DNA of 41,303 nt from CAWJEL01 sp964647255 (GTDB lineage Bacteria > Chloroflexota > Anaerolineae > CG2-30-64-16), in NCBI GenBank assembly GCA_964647255.1, contig CAZYGI010000033.1, forward strand, positions 1 to 41,303, written 5' to 3'. Position 1 is the stretch's first letter. Each line of letters opens with the position of its first letter. The translations under genes were made by a program, and so were the position numbers. Positions 31,626-38,832 of the stretch are shown one piece after another. The notes under the pieces were generated by a model. That model was not told where the DNA came from, ran no database searches, and saw nothing but the letters and a program-made list of their open reading frames with translations.

Positions 31626-32366
31626 TCAGCGCCGCCAGGCCAGGTGCTCACCGCCGTCCACGGGCAACAGGATGCCAGTGACGTAGTTCGCCTGACACAG
31701 GTAGATGACCGCCTCGGCGATATCCTCGGCGCGGCCCCAACGGCCCAGCAGCGTGCGCTGCGCCCCGGCCGCGATTTGCTTCTCCGAATACCCGGGCGGC
31801 GGCAGGATCGGACCCGGTGCGATGGCGTTCACCCGGATGGCCGGCGCCAGCTCCATCGCCAGCGAGGTCGTCAGGTTCAGCAGACCGGCCTTGGCCGCCG
31901 AATGCGGGACAAAGTTTGGAAACGGCAGCCACGCCGAAAGATCCACAATGTTGATGATCGCACCGTCGCCGTGCGCAGCCAGGTGTGACGCCGCGGCCCT
32001 GGCGCAGAGGAACGGCCCTTTGAGATTGATGTCCAGCAGTTGATCCCAGGCCGCCTCGTCCAGCTCAGCCCACGGCGTGCGCCGCCACAGCGAAGCGCTG
32101 TTCACCAACACGTCCAACCGGCCAAACTCGGCCACGGTCGCCTCGACCAGCGCCGCCACCTGCCCGGCCTGCGCTTGATCGGCTTGCATCCGCAGCACGC
32201 GGCGGCCCAGCCCCGCGATCGCGGCCGCGGTCTCGGCGGCCGCATCCGCCGACGCGTTGTAGCTGAACGCGACATCGGCGCCCGCCGCGGCCAACGCCAA
32301 TGCGATCGCCTTGCCCACCCGCACCGCGCCGCCGGTGACGAGCGCGACCTTGCCTTGAAGCTCCAT
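31626..32366 (-). CDS. SDR oxidoreductase, pteridine-reductase-like, catalytic Tyr replaced by His
   Basis: The 246-residue protein has the SDR fold. VALVTGGAVRVGKAIALAL is the dinucleotide site with the Arg-rich turn seen in pteridine reductases. DVLVNSAS, LDINLKGPFL, IRVNAIAPGPI and VTGILLPVDGGEHL follow. In trypanosomatid PTR1 the catalytic trio is Asp, Tyr (13 residues later) and Lys. Here Asp142 and Lys159 match, but position 155 is His (VPHSAAK) instead of Tyr. The role may be reduction of pterin or dihydrofolate, or a changed chemistry. The ATG at 32366 has GGGAGG upstream. It lies 38 bases after yjbQ on the same strand. Confidence 0.85.
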   Translation of the reverse strand: MELQGKVALVTGGAVRVGKAIALALAAAGADVAFSYNASADAAAETAAAIAGLGRRVLRMQADQAQAGQVAALVEATVAEFGRLDVLVNSASLWRRTPWAELDEAAWDQLLDINLKGPFLCARAAASHLAAHGDGAIINIVDLSAWLPFPNFVPHSAAKAGLLNLTTSLAMELAPAIRVNAIAPGPILPPPGYSEKQIAAGAQRTLLGRWGRAEDIAEAVIYLCQANYVTGILLPVDGGEHLAWRR

Positions 32367-32402
32367 CCCACACCTCCCGAAAGCCAATCTGCGTTCGGCC
32401 GC

Positions 32403-32423
32403 GATCAGCGGTCAGCGACCAAC
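32403..32423. repeat. Three heptamers (GRTCAGC) over the yjbQ stop
   Basis: GATCAGC, GGTCAGC and GACCAAC are in phase. The yjbQ stop codon (32405-32407) and last codons lie inside them. Confidence 0.45.
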
Positions 32424-32803
32424 TTAACCCAAACATTTCGCCGCCGCGGGCCGTCGAATTCCGCCAGGTAGACGCCCTGCCATGCGCCAAGCTGCAGCGC
32501 CCCGCGGGCGACGATCAGCGTCAGGCTGCTGCCGAACAAGGACGCCTTGAGATGCGCGGGCGAATTGCCTTCGCTGTGACGATGCCGCGCATCGGGCCGG
32601 ATCAGCTCACCTAGGGTCAGCAGGAGATCATGCTGCACGTCGGGATCCCAGTTCTCGTTGAGCGTCAACCCGGCGGTGGTGTGCGGCAAGAACAGCACAC
32701 AGAGCCCCTCACCGACGCCCGACCGCGCCACTGCGTCCTGCACCCGCTGCGTGATGTCCACAAACGCCGAGCCCGGGGGCGTTGTGACGTCCAAAGTCTC
32801 CAT
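32405..32803 (-). CDS. yjbQ: YjbQ/UPF0047 family protein (secondary thiamine-phosphate synthase)
   Basis: The 132-residue protein matches the YjbQ family. It has DITQRVQDAVARSGVGEGLCVLFLPHTTAGLTLNEN, DLLLTLGELIRPDARHRHSEGNSPAHLKASLFGSSLTLIV and LGAWQGVYLAEFDGPRRRNVWVKL. The conserved His residues cluster at the presumed metal site. E. coli YjbQ has weak thiamine-phosphate synthase activity; the main role is not settled. The ATG at 32803 has GGGAGG (32809-32814). It is transcribed divergently from sufR, from a region that carries the putative SufR operator, so joint regulation with the SUF operon is possible. Confidence 0.88.
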   Translation of the reverse strand: METLDVTTPPGSAFVDITQRVQDAVARSGVGEGLCVLFLPHTTAGLTLNENWDPDVQHDLLLTLGELIRPDARHRHSEGNSPAHLKASLFGSSLTLIVARGALQLGAWQGVYLAEFDGPRRRNVWVKLVADR

Positions 32804-32819
32804 GATCGCCTCCCGCGAG

Positions 32820-32848
32820 ATTGTACACAAGAACGCGGTGCTTGTCGA
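32820..32848 (-). promoter_or_regulatory. Predicted yjbQ promoter
   Basis: On the minus strand TCGACA (32843-32848), a 17-base spacer and TACAAT (32820-32825) give a start near 32813 with a leader of about 10 bases that just includes the ribosome site. Confidence 0.5.
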
Positions 32849-32902
32849 AGTGGTCAAATAGGAACACACGCTACGGTCACGGCGCCCGACTTTTGCTATT
32901 TT

Positions 32903-32937
32903 ACACATATGAATTTGCCTAAAATGCGCTTATGTGT
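32903..32937. promoter_or_regulatory. Putative SufR operator (ACACATA ... TATGTGT)
   Basis: ACACATA (32903-32909) and TATGTGT (32931-32937) are exact inverted repeats 21 bases apart. The pair brackets the -35 box of the sufR promoter and abuts its -10 box. It lies in an unusually AT-rich patch of an otherwise GC-rich window. Repressor binding here is inferred. Confidence 0.5.
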
Positions 32938-32943
32938 TAGGAT
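32915..32943 (+). promoter_or_regulatory. Promoter of the SUF operon
   Basis: TTGCCT (32915-32920), a 17-base spacer and TAGGAT (32938-32943) give a start near 32950 and a leader of about 37 bases to sufR. Confidence 0.5.
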
Positions 32944-32986
32944 GGCGTTCCGTTGAAGGCGAGAAGCAAGCATTGAGGTGCACAGC

Positions 32987-33613
32987 ATGATCCCATCCCC
33001 GTTGACCGGCAGTCCCGCAGGCCAGGTGTTGAGCATTCTTCAACGCCGTGGCCCCGTGACGATCAAAGACCTGGAAATCGGCCTGGGCGTGACGGCGACT
33101 GCGGTTCGCCAGCAGATCGCCGGCCTGCTTGCGGACGGCTATATCCAGCAGGAAGTTGCGCGCGCTGGCCGCGGGCGTCCCAAGCACGTATACTCGCTGA
33201 CCCCCAAAGGGCGCTCGCTCTTCCCGCACCATTATGACGAGTTCACCAACTCGCTGCTGCGCGAAATCCTGCTCAGCGAGGGCCCGGGCAAGGTGCAGGA
33301 GCTGCTGGGGCGCATGGGCCAACGGATGGCGGCGCAGTACGAGAGCCAGCTCGCCGGTCTGTCTTCCGGCGAACGCGCGGCCAAGCTGACCGAGCTGCTC
33401 AACGCCAAGGGCATCCTGGCCGAGGTGAAGTTCGAGCCGGACGGGATCGTCTTCCACGAGTACAACTGCCCGTACTACGAATTGGCGCGCGAGAACCGCG
33501 CCATCTGCGACATGGAAGAAGACATGATCGCTCGCGCCGTCAAGCAGCCGGTGGAACTGGTTTCGTGCACCCTCGATGGACACCACGGCTGCCAGTTTAG
33601 AATTGAAGCCTAA
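32987..33613 (+). CDS. sufR: SufR-type iron-sulfur transcriptional regulator of the SUF operon
   Basis: The 208-residue protein has an N-terminal winged helix-turn-helix: VLSILQRRGPVTIKDLEIGLGVTATAVRQQIAGLL, then the wing RAGRGRPKHVYSLTPKG. The C-terminal sensor has four cysteines: Cys161 (YNCPYY), Cys174 (AICDM), Cys194 (VSCTL) and Cys202 (HGCQF). This is the cluster-ligand spacing typical of SufR, which represses suf genes when its cluster is intact. It is the first gene of the SUF operon and divergent from yjbQ. The ATG at 32987 is preferred because GAGG lies 8 bases upstream; GTG at 32978 would overlap that site. Confidence 0.87.
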   Translation: MIPSPLTGSPAGQVLSILQRRGPVTIKDLEIGLGVTATAVRQQIAGLLADGYIQQEVARAGRGRPKHVYSLTPKGRSLFPHHYDEFTNSLLREILLSEGPGKVQELLGRMGQRMAAQYESQLAGLSSGERAAKLTELLNAKGILAEVKFEPDGIVFHEYNCPYYELARENRAICDMEEDMIARAVKQPVELVSCTLDGHHGCQFRIEA

Positions 33614-33639
33614 GGATAGAGTGTGGGGTGTGCGGGCGG
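33612..33639. repeat. Short heptamer run (GGGTGTG) in the sufR-sufC gap
   Basis: AAGGATA, GAGTGTG, GGGTGTG and CGGGCGG are in phase, starting on the sufR stop codon. It is a weak array with two close units. Confidence 0.35.
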
Positions 33640-33688
33640 CAGGGCTGCTCGTCCCCTACTGGGATACTGTTTTGAGGAGATACTTGCC

Positions 33689-34522
33689 ATGCCTGCTGAA
33701 CTTGTAATCAAAGACCTGCACGCCACTGTCGAAGGCAAACCGATCCTGCAGGGCGTCAACCTGACCATCCGCCAGGGCGAAGTGCACGCGCTGATGGGAC
33801 CGAACGGCTCCGGGAAGAGCACCCTGGCCTACACCATCGCCGGCCACCCGCACTACGAGGTTACCGGCGGCGATATCCTGCTGGACGGGCGAAGCATCCT
33901 GGGCCTGGCGCCCGACGAGCGCGCCAAGGCCGGCCTGTTCCTGGCGTTCCAATACCCCACCGCGATCCCCGGCGTCAGCATGGCGAACTTCCTGCGCCAG
34001 GCGGTCAGCGCGGTGCGCGGCTACACCGAGCAGGCAAAGCTGGCCGTGGCTTCGGGCGGCAGCGCCCAGCCTATCGGCTCCGAGCTCATCCCGATGCGCG
34101 AGTTCCGCAAGGAACTGACCGAGAAGATGAACAAGCTGCACGTGGACGCGTCCTTCGCCCGCCGCTATCTGAACGACGGCTTCTCCGGCGGCGAGAAGAA
34201 GCGCGCCGAGATCCTGCAGATGGCGATGCTCAACCCGAAGATCGCGGTGCTGGACGAGACCGATTCCGGGCTGGACATTGATGCGCTGCGCGTAGTCGCC
34301 GAGGGCGTCAATGGTCTCATCGGCCCGGACATGGGCGCGCTGCTGATCACGCACTACCAACGGCTGCTCGATTACATCAAGCCGCAGTTCGTCCACGTCT
34401 TCTACAACGGCCGCATCGTGCTTTCCGGCGGCCCCGAGATGGCGCTGGAGCTGGAAGCCAGGGGCTACGACTGGATCAAGCAGCAGTTTGGCGAGCCGAT
34501 GGTGGGACAGGAGGTGGCGTAA
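33689..34522 (+). CDS. sufC: Fe-S assembly ATPase SufC
   Basis: SufC is the ABC-type ATPase of the SufBCD scaffold. The 277-residue protein has Walker A GPNGSGKST (37-45) and the SufC-specific IAGHPHYEVTGGDILLDG. A Q-loop lies in LAFQYPTAIPGVS, and the signature is FSGGEKKR (about 165). Walker B is IAVLDETDSGLDIDAL (about 185), the H-loop TH lies in LLITHYQRLL, and the family end is LELEARGYDWI. It starts at 33689 with GAGGAG upstream, and its last codons hold the ribosome site (GGAGGTG) of sufB, which starts one base after its stop. Confidence 0.95.
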   Translation: MPAELVIKDLHATVEGKPILQGVNLTIRQGEVHALMGPNGSGKSTLAYTIAGHPHYEVTGGDILLDGRSILGLAPDERAKAGLFLAFQYPTAIPGVSMANFLRQAVSAVRGYTEQAKLAVASGGSAQPIGSELIPMREFRKELTEKMNKLHVDASFARRYLNDGFSGGEKKRAEILQMAMLNPKIAVLDETDSGLDIDALRVVAEGVNGLIGPDMGALLITHYQRLLDYIKPQFVHVFYNGRIVLSGGPEMALELEARGYDWIKQQFGEPMVGQEVA

Positions 34523-34523
34523 T

Positions 34524-35942
34524 ATGCCTGCAACCGATACCGATCGCCAGGCCTTGACTGACGTCAAGAGCGATTACAAATACGGATGGAACCAGCCCGA
34601 GAACTACGCGTTCAAATCGCGCAAGGGTCTGGATCACGACATCATCGAGCAGATCAGCCGGATGAAGAATGAGCCGCAGTGGATGACCGATCTGCGCCAC
34701 GCCGCGCTGGACATCTTCTTCTCCAAGCCGATCCCGACCTGGGGCGCGGACTTGAGCGCAATTGATTACCAGGACATCTTCTACTACATCAAGCCGGTGG
34801 AGAGCCAGGGACGCAACTGGGAAGATCTGCCGAAGGACATCAAAGAAACCTTCGACAAGCTGGGCATCCCGGAGGCGGAACGCAAGTTCCTGGCCGGGGC
34901 GGGCGCGCAGTATGAATCCGAGGCCGTGTACCACTCCCTCAAGCAGGAGTGGGAGAAGCAGGGCGTCATTTTCGTGGACAGCGACAGTGGGCTGCGCGAA
35001 CACCCGGAAATCTACAAGGAGTATTTCGGCACCGTGGTGCCGTCCACCGACAACGTCTTTGCCGCGCTGAACACCGCGGCGTGGTCGGGCGGCTCGTTCG
35101 TCTACGTACCAAAGGGCGTGCACCTGGACATCCCGCTGCAGGCGTACTTCCGCATCAATGCCCAGAGCATGGGGCAGTTCGAGCGCACCTTGATCATCGT
35201 AGATGAAGGCGCGAGTGTGCATTATGTCGAAGGCTGCACCGCACCGACCTACTCCACCGATTCGCTGCACAGCGGCGTGATCGAGATCATCGTGCGCAAG
35301 AACGCGCGCTGCCGCTACACCACCATCCAGAACTGGTCCACCAACGTGTACAACCTGGTGACGCAGCGGTCGCTGGTCTACGAGGGCGGGACGATGGAGT
35401 GGGTGGATGCAAATCTGGGGTCCAAGGTCACGATGAAGTACCCGTCGGTCTACATGCTGGGCGACGGCGCGCATGGCCAGATCCTTTCGATGGCGTTCGC
35501 GGGGCCGGGCCAACACCTGGATACCGGTGGCAAGCTGGTGCACGCCGCGCCGAACACCTCCAGCCAGCTCATCTCCAAGTCCATCAGCAAGGGCGGGGGC
35601 CGGGCGAGCTACCGCGGCCTGCTGAAGGTCGGCAAGGGCAGCCACGGCGCCAAGTCTAACGTCGTCTGCGATGCGCTGCTGCTGGACGAGCGGAGCCGAT
35701 CGGACACCTACCCGTACATTGAAATTGACGAGGATGATGTCACCGTCGGCCATGAGGCGTCCGTCAGCAAGATCGGCGAGGAACAGCTCTTCTATCTGCA
35801 AAGCCGCGGGCTGAGCGAGGACGAGGCCAGCGCCATGATCGTCTCCGGCTTCATCGAGCCGATGGTCAAGGAGCTGCCGATGGAGTACGCGGTCGAGATG
35901 AACCGGCTGATCCAGTTGCAGATGGAAGGGTCGGTGGGGTGA
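34524..35942 (+). CDS. sufB: Fe-S scaffold protein SufB
   Basis: SufB builds the nascent cluster together with SufC and SufD and receives sulfur from the SufS relay. The 472-residue protein matches the family over its length: YKYGWNQPENYAFKSRKGL, IDYQDIFYYIKP, AQYESEAVYHSL, then the beta-helix core GSFVYVPKGVHLDIPLQAYF. The sulfur-accepting region is VHYVEGCTAP, with the conserved Cys. HAAPNTSSQLISKSISKGGGR and the cluster-site His/Glu in VGHEASVSKIGEEQLFYL follow. Length is as usual. It follows sufC with a one-base gap, and a word-repeat array begins on its stop codon. Confidence 0.95.
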   Translation: MPATDTDRQALTDVKSDYKYGWNQPENYAFKSRKGLDHDIIEQISRMKNEPQWMTDLRHAALDIFFSKPIPTWGADLSAIDYQDIFYYIKPVESQGRNWEDLPKDIKETFDKLGIPEAERKFLAGAGAQYESEAVYHSLKQEWEKQGVIFVDSDSGLREHPEIYKEYFGTVVPSTDNVFAALNTAAWSGGSFVYVPKGVHLDIPLQAYFRINAQSMGQFERTLIIVDEGASVHYVEGCTAPTYSTDSLHSGVIEIIVRKNARCRYTTIQNWSTNVYNLVTQRSLVYEGGTMEWVDANLGSKVTMKYPSVYMLGDGAHGQILSMAFAGPGQHLDTGGKLVHAAPNTSSQLISKSISKGGGRASYRGLLKVGKGSHGAKSNVVCDALLLDERSRSDTYPYIEIDEDDVTVGHEASVSKIGEEQLFYLQSRGLSEDEASAMIVSGFIEPMVKELPMEYAVEMNRLIQLQMEGSVG

Positions 35943-35972
35943 CGCGGCGACGCGGCACACGGTGGGAGACAC
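35941..35972. repeat. Octamer array (GACGCGGC) in the sufB-sufD gap
   Basis: GACGCGGC, GACGCGGC, ACACGGTG and GGAGACAC are in phase and begin on the second base of the sufB TGA. The words belong to the same family as the array inside ligA. Confidence 0.65.
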
Positions 35973-36073
35973 GGTGAATGGGGCTTATCTATCGTTCTGA
36001 GCAGCCCCCTCCAGGACAACGCGTTACGATCAGTGACAGCGAAAACCTCCCGCCACCGATAATGGAGACAGGC

Positions 36074-37372
36074 ATGGCAACAGAAACACTGGTTATGACT
36101 CAGAATGCGACGGTCGAAGCGCTTTCCCAGGCGCGCGGCGAGCCCGAGTGGATGCTCGACCTGCGCCGGAAAGCGTGGCGGTTCTTTGAGGAGATCCCCT
36201 GGCCCACGGGCAGCGAAGAGACGTGGCGGCGCACCAAGCTCACCGGCTTCAAGCTGGAAGAGTATCAGCCTGTGGGCGGGATCGCGCCGGCCGCCCTGCC
36301 CGCCGACGTAGAGAAAAGCCTGGCGGAGATCGAGAGCGTCGGCTCACTGGCGATCGTGGACGGCGCAACCGCGCGCTACGAGCTGGACGCCGGCCTGGCC
36401 GCCCGGGGGGTGATCTTCTGCGATCTGCACACAGCGGTGCGCGAGCACCCGGCGCTGGTGCAGCAGACCTTCAACAGTGCGGTCGCAACCGATGAGAACA
36501 AGTTCAGCGCGCTGAATTACGCGCTCTGGACCAGCGGGACCTTTGTCTACGTGCCGCGGGGCGTAGTCATCGAACCGCCGCTCCAGGCCGTCATCGGTCA
36601 GAGCGCGGGCAAGCTGGCGGGGCTGCACCACACGATCGTCGTCACCGAGGAAGGCGCTGCGGTGACGCTGGTCGAGGATTTCGTCGGTGCAGACGGCGGG
36701 ATGGCGAACAGCGTCGTGGAGTTGATGCCCGGCGCGAACAGCCAGGTGCATTACCTGCATCTGCAGAACCTGGCCGACACCGCCTGGAACTTCAGCACGC
36801 AACGGATGCTGCTCGGCCGCGACAGCCTGCTGCGCTATTTCATCGGCTCGTGGGGGAGCAAGCTCAGCAAGAACTGGATCAACATGGATCTGAACGGTCA
36901 GGGTTCGCACGGCGAGCTGCTTGGGCTCTATTTCCCCGGCGGCCGGCAGCACCTGGATCATCACACCAACCAGTGGCATCGCTCGCCCAACTCGACCAGC
37001 GACCTGCTGTTCAAGGGTGCGCTGAAGGATCGCGCCCGGTCCGTGTACCAGGGCTATATCAAAGTCTATCCGAAGGCGCAGAAGACCAACGCCTACCAAG
37101 CCAATCGCAACCTCATGCTGAGCAAGCAGGCCCGCGCCGACAGCATCCCCGGCCTGGAGATCGAGGCGGACGATGTGCGCTGCACCCACGGCGCCACCGC
37201 CGGGCAAATCCCGGACGAGTACGTCTTCTACCTGATGGCGCGCGGCATAGATCGCACCAACGCCGAGCGGATGATCATCCAGGGCTTCTTCGAGGAGGTC
37301 ATTGACCGTATTCCGGTCGAAGGCGTGAAGAACAAGCTCGAGACCGAAATCGCGCGGAAGTTGGGGCTGTGA
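36074..37372 (+). CDS. sufD: Fe-S assembly protein SufD
   Basis: SufD is the SufB paralogue of the SufBCD complex, needed for iron entry. The 432-residue protein begins with a helical region (EPEWMLDLRRKAWRFFEEIPWP, RRTKLTGFKLEEY). The beta-helix core follows: FSALNYALWTSGTFVYVPRGVVIEPPLQAVI, AVTLVEDFVG, FIGSWGSKLSKNWINMDLNGQGSHGELLGLYF. It ends with the SufB/SufD signature DVRCTHGATAGQIPDEYVFYLMARGI, containing the conserved His. The ATG at 36074 has GGAGA just before it. The gap to sufB is 131 bases, the longest in the operon. Confidence 0.94.
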   Translation: MATETLVMTQNATVEALSQARGEPEWMLDLRRKAWRFFEEIPWPTGSEETWRRTKLTGFKLEEYQPVGGIAPAALPADVEKSLAEIESVGSLAIVDGATARYELDAGLAARGVIFCDLHTAVREHPALVQQTFNSAVATDENKFSALNYALWTSGTFVYVPRGVVIEPPLQAVIGQSAGKLAGLHHTIVVTEEGAAVTLVEDFVGADGGMANSVVELMPGANSQVHYLHLQNLADTAWNFSTQRMLLGRDSLLRYFIGSWGSKLSKNWINMDLNGQGSHGELLGLYFPGGRQHLDHHTNQWHRSPNSTSDLLFKGALKDRARSVYQGYIKVYPKAQKTNAYQANRNLMLSKQARADSIPGLEIEADDVRCTHGATAGQIPDEYVFYLMARGIDRTNAERMIIQGFFEEVIDRIPVEGVKNKLETEIARKLGL

Positions 37373-37417
37373 GGGCGGAGGAATTGAGGCGCAGAGGGTG
37401 GAAGAACTGAGGAGTAC
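37371..37417. repeat. Octamer array (GAGGAATT/GAGGCGCA) in the sufD-sulfurtransferase gap
   Basis: After a 7-base unit GAGGGCG, in-phase octamers follow: GAGGAATT, GAGGCGCA, GAGGGTGG, AAGAACTG, AGGAGTAC. It begins on the sufD stop codon, and its end contains GAGGAG (37409-37414), the ribosome site of the next gene. Confidence 0.65.
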
Positions 37418-37420
37418 ACT

Positions 37421-38275
37421 GTGATCGAAGAAGGCTACGCTCATCCTGAAAAGCTCGTAAGCACGCAGTGGGTTGCCGATCATCTGAACGACCCAAAGGT
37501 GCGCGTCGTCGAGTCGAACGAAGACATCCTGCTCTACTCGCGCGGTCACGTGCCGGGAGCGGTTCAGATTGACTGGATCGCTGATCTGAATGACCCGATC
37601 ACGCGGGACTATCTCAATCGCGGCCAGTTCGCGCACCTGATGTCGCGCAACGGGATCGCCAATGACACGTTCGTCGTGTTCTACGGTGACCGGGGCAACT
37701 GGTGGGCCTGCTATGCGCTGTGGGTCTTCGAGCTGTTCGGACATACGAACACAGCGATCATGGATGGCGGGCGGCTCAAGTGGGAACAAGAGGGGCGGCC
37801 GCTGGTCAAGGACATACCTGCCGTCCCACTCACCCAATATGACGCGCCGGCGCGGGCCGATTACAAGGTGCGTGCGTTTCGCGAGGATGTGCTCAAACAC
37901 CTCCAGATTGGCTCGCCGCTCGTGGATGTGCGCAGCCCCGGCGAGTACAGCGGCGAACTTTTCCACATGGAAGGTTACCCGCAAGAAGGCTCGCTGCGCA
38001 CAGGGCACATCAAAGGCGCGGTCAACGTACCCTGGGCCCGGGCGGCGCAGCCCGAGGATGGCAGCTTCAAGATGGCCGAGCAGTTGCGCCAAATCTACGA
38101 GCAGGAGCAGGGGCTTGGGCCGGCCGACAGCATCATCACCTACTGCCGCATCGGCGAACGCTCCAGCCACACCTGGTTCGTGCTGAAGTATCTGCTGGGC
38201 TATCCCGATGTGCGGAACTACGACGGAAGTTGGACGGAGTGGGGGAACCTGGTGGGCGCACCGATTGAGCGGTAA
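37421..38275 (+). CDS. Thiosulfate/3-mercaptopyruvate-type sulfurtransferase (tandem rhodanese)
   Basis: The 284-residue protein has two rhodanese domains. The N-terminal one is inactive (STQWVADHLNDPKVRVVESNED, GHVPGAVQIDW, VVFYGDRGNWWACYALWVFELFGH). The C-terminal active one has VDVRSPGEYSGE, GHIKGAVNVPWARA and the catalytic loop TYCRIGERSSHTW with Cys242. It moves sulfane sulfur from thiosulfate or mercaptopyruvate to an acceptor. Its place between sufD and sufU suggests a second sulfur entry beside SufS. It starts with GTG, with a strong GAGGAG six bases upstream that lies inside the repeat array. Confidence 0.9.
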   Translation: MIEEGYAHPEKLVSTQWVADHLNDPKVRVVESNEDILLYSRGHVPGAVQIDWIADLNDPITRDYLNRGQFAHLMSRNGIANDTFVVFYGDRGNWWACYALWVFELFGHTNTAIMDGGRLKWEQEGRPLVKDIPAVPLTQYDAPARADYKVRAFREDVLKHLQIGSPLVDVRSPGEYSGELFHMEGYPQEGSLRTGHIKGAVNVPWARAAQPEDGSFKMAEQLRQIYEQEQGLGPADSIITYCRIGERSSHTWFVLKYLLGYPDVRNYDGSWTEWGNLVGAPIER

Positions 38276-38277
38276 AT

Positions 38278-38333
38278 GTGACGAGTAACAAGTAACGGCT
38301 CACCACTCGTTACTTGTTACCGGTTATCGCCCG
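38278..38333. repeat. Forward-then-inverted heptamer array in the sulfurtransferase-sufU gap
   Basis: Eight in-phase heptamers: GTGACGA, GTAACAA, GTAACGG, then CTCACCA, CTCGTTA, CTTGTTA, CCGGTTA, TCGCCCG. The second group carries the reverse complement of the first, so 38285-38297 pairs perfectly with 38308-38320 (13 bp, 10-base loop). It may act as an internal terminator or processing hairpin. Confidence 0.75.
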
Positions 38334-38337
38334 TGTC

Positions 38338-38366
38338 TTGCAGCCGCTCTCTGTTGGCGGTATACT
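38338..38366 (+). promoter_or_regulatory. Predicted internal promoter before sufU
   Basis: TTGCAG (38338-38343), a 17-base spacer and TATACT (38361-38366) lie just after the hairpin array, about 30 bases before the sufU start. The second half of the operon could be expressed on its own. Confidence 0.5.
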
Positions 38367-38395
38367 CTCCCCCGCTGCAAAAGGTGCATGAGTTC

Positions 38396-38776
38396 ATGGA
38401 TCGTCAAGCGCAGATTGATTTCATCCTCGATCACTACGAGAGCCCGCGACATCACGGGGCGTTAGCCGACGCGTCGGTCGTTCAGAAGGGCGGCAATCCG
38501 GGCTGCGGCGACGTGGTGACGTTCTACTTGAAGGTAGACGGCGACGGTCGCATCTCGGACATTTCCTTCGAGGGCGATGGCTGCACCATCAGCCAGGCGG
38601 GCGCATCCATTGTGACCGAGATGTTGACCGGCAAGACGCTCGCCGATGTGGAGACAACTTCATCCGAGGCGATCCTGGCCCTGATGGGCCGGGAGATCGC
38701 CGGCACCCGGCTCAAATGTGCGACGCTGGGGCTGAATACGGCGAAGGAAGCCGTGAGGCGATTGCGTCAACCGTAA
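38396..38776 (+). CDS. sufU: U-type Fe-S scaffold/sulfur acceptor (SufU-like), copy 1
   Basis: The 126-residue protein has the three U-type cysteines and the Asp: NPGCGD (Cys37, Asp39), GDGCTIS (Cys63) and LKCATLG (Cys108). SufU takes persulfide sulfur from SufS through a zinc-bound Cys. The third Cys is preceded by Lys, as in SufU, not by His as in IscU. But the distance from the second to third Cys is 45, close to IscU, so the roughly 18-residue insert of Bacillus SufU is missing. A second copy lies on the other side of sufS. The ATG at 38396 is taken as start. Confidence 0.87.
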   Translation: MDRQAQIDFILDHYESPRHHGALADASVVQKGGNPGCGDVVTFYLKVDGDGRISDISFEGDGCTISQAGASIVTEMLTGKTLADVETTSSEAILALMGREIAGTRLKCATLGLNTAKEAVRRLRQP

Positions 38777-38822
38777 ACCAGGATAAGCACTATCCGGTAT
38801 TCGCCACTAACCATTTGCCATG
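38774..38822. repeat. Heptamer array (CGCCACT/AACCATT) in the sufU-sufS gap
   Basis: In-phase 7-base words from the stop codon: TAAACCA, GGATAAG, CACTATC, CGGTATT, CGCCACT, AACCATT, TGCCATG. It ends directly at the sufS ribosome site. Confidence 0.55.
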
Positions 38823-38832
38823 AGGTGTGGTC

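Noticed and set aside
35980..36008. GGGGCT/AGCCCC stem in the sufB-sufD gap
   Set aside because: Only 6 bp with a 17-base loop and no T-run; too weak to call a terminator.
34476..38170. Minus-strand frames of 498 and 608 codons opposite sufB, sufD and the sulfurtransferase
   Set aside because: Shadows of conserved SUF genes; they span gene boundaries and repeat arrays.
38278..38333. Possible CRISPR or tandem-repeat array
   Set aside because: Units are only 7 bases, degenerate, with no spacers and no cas genes nearby.
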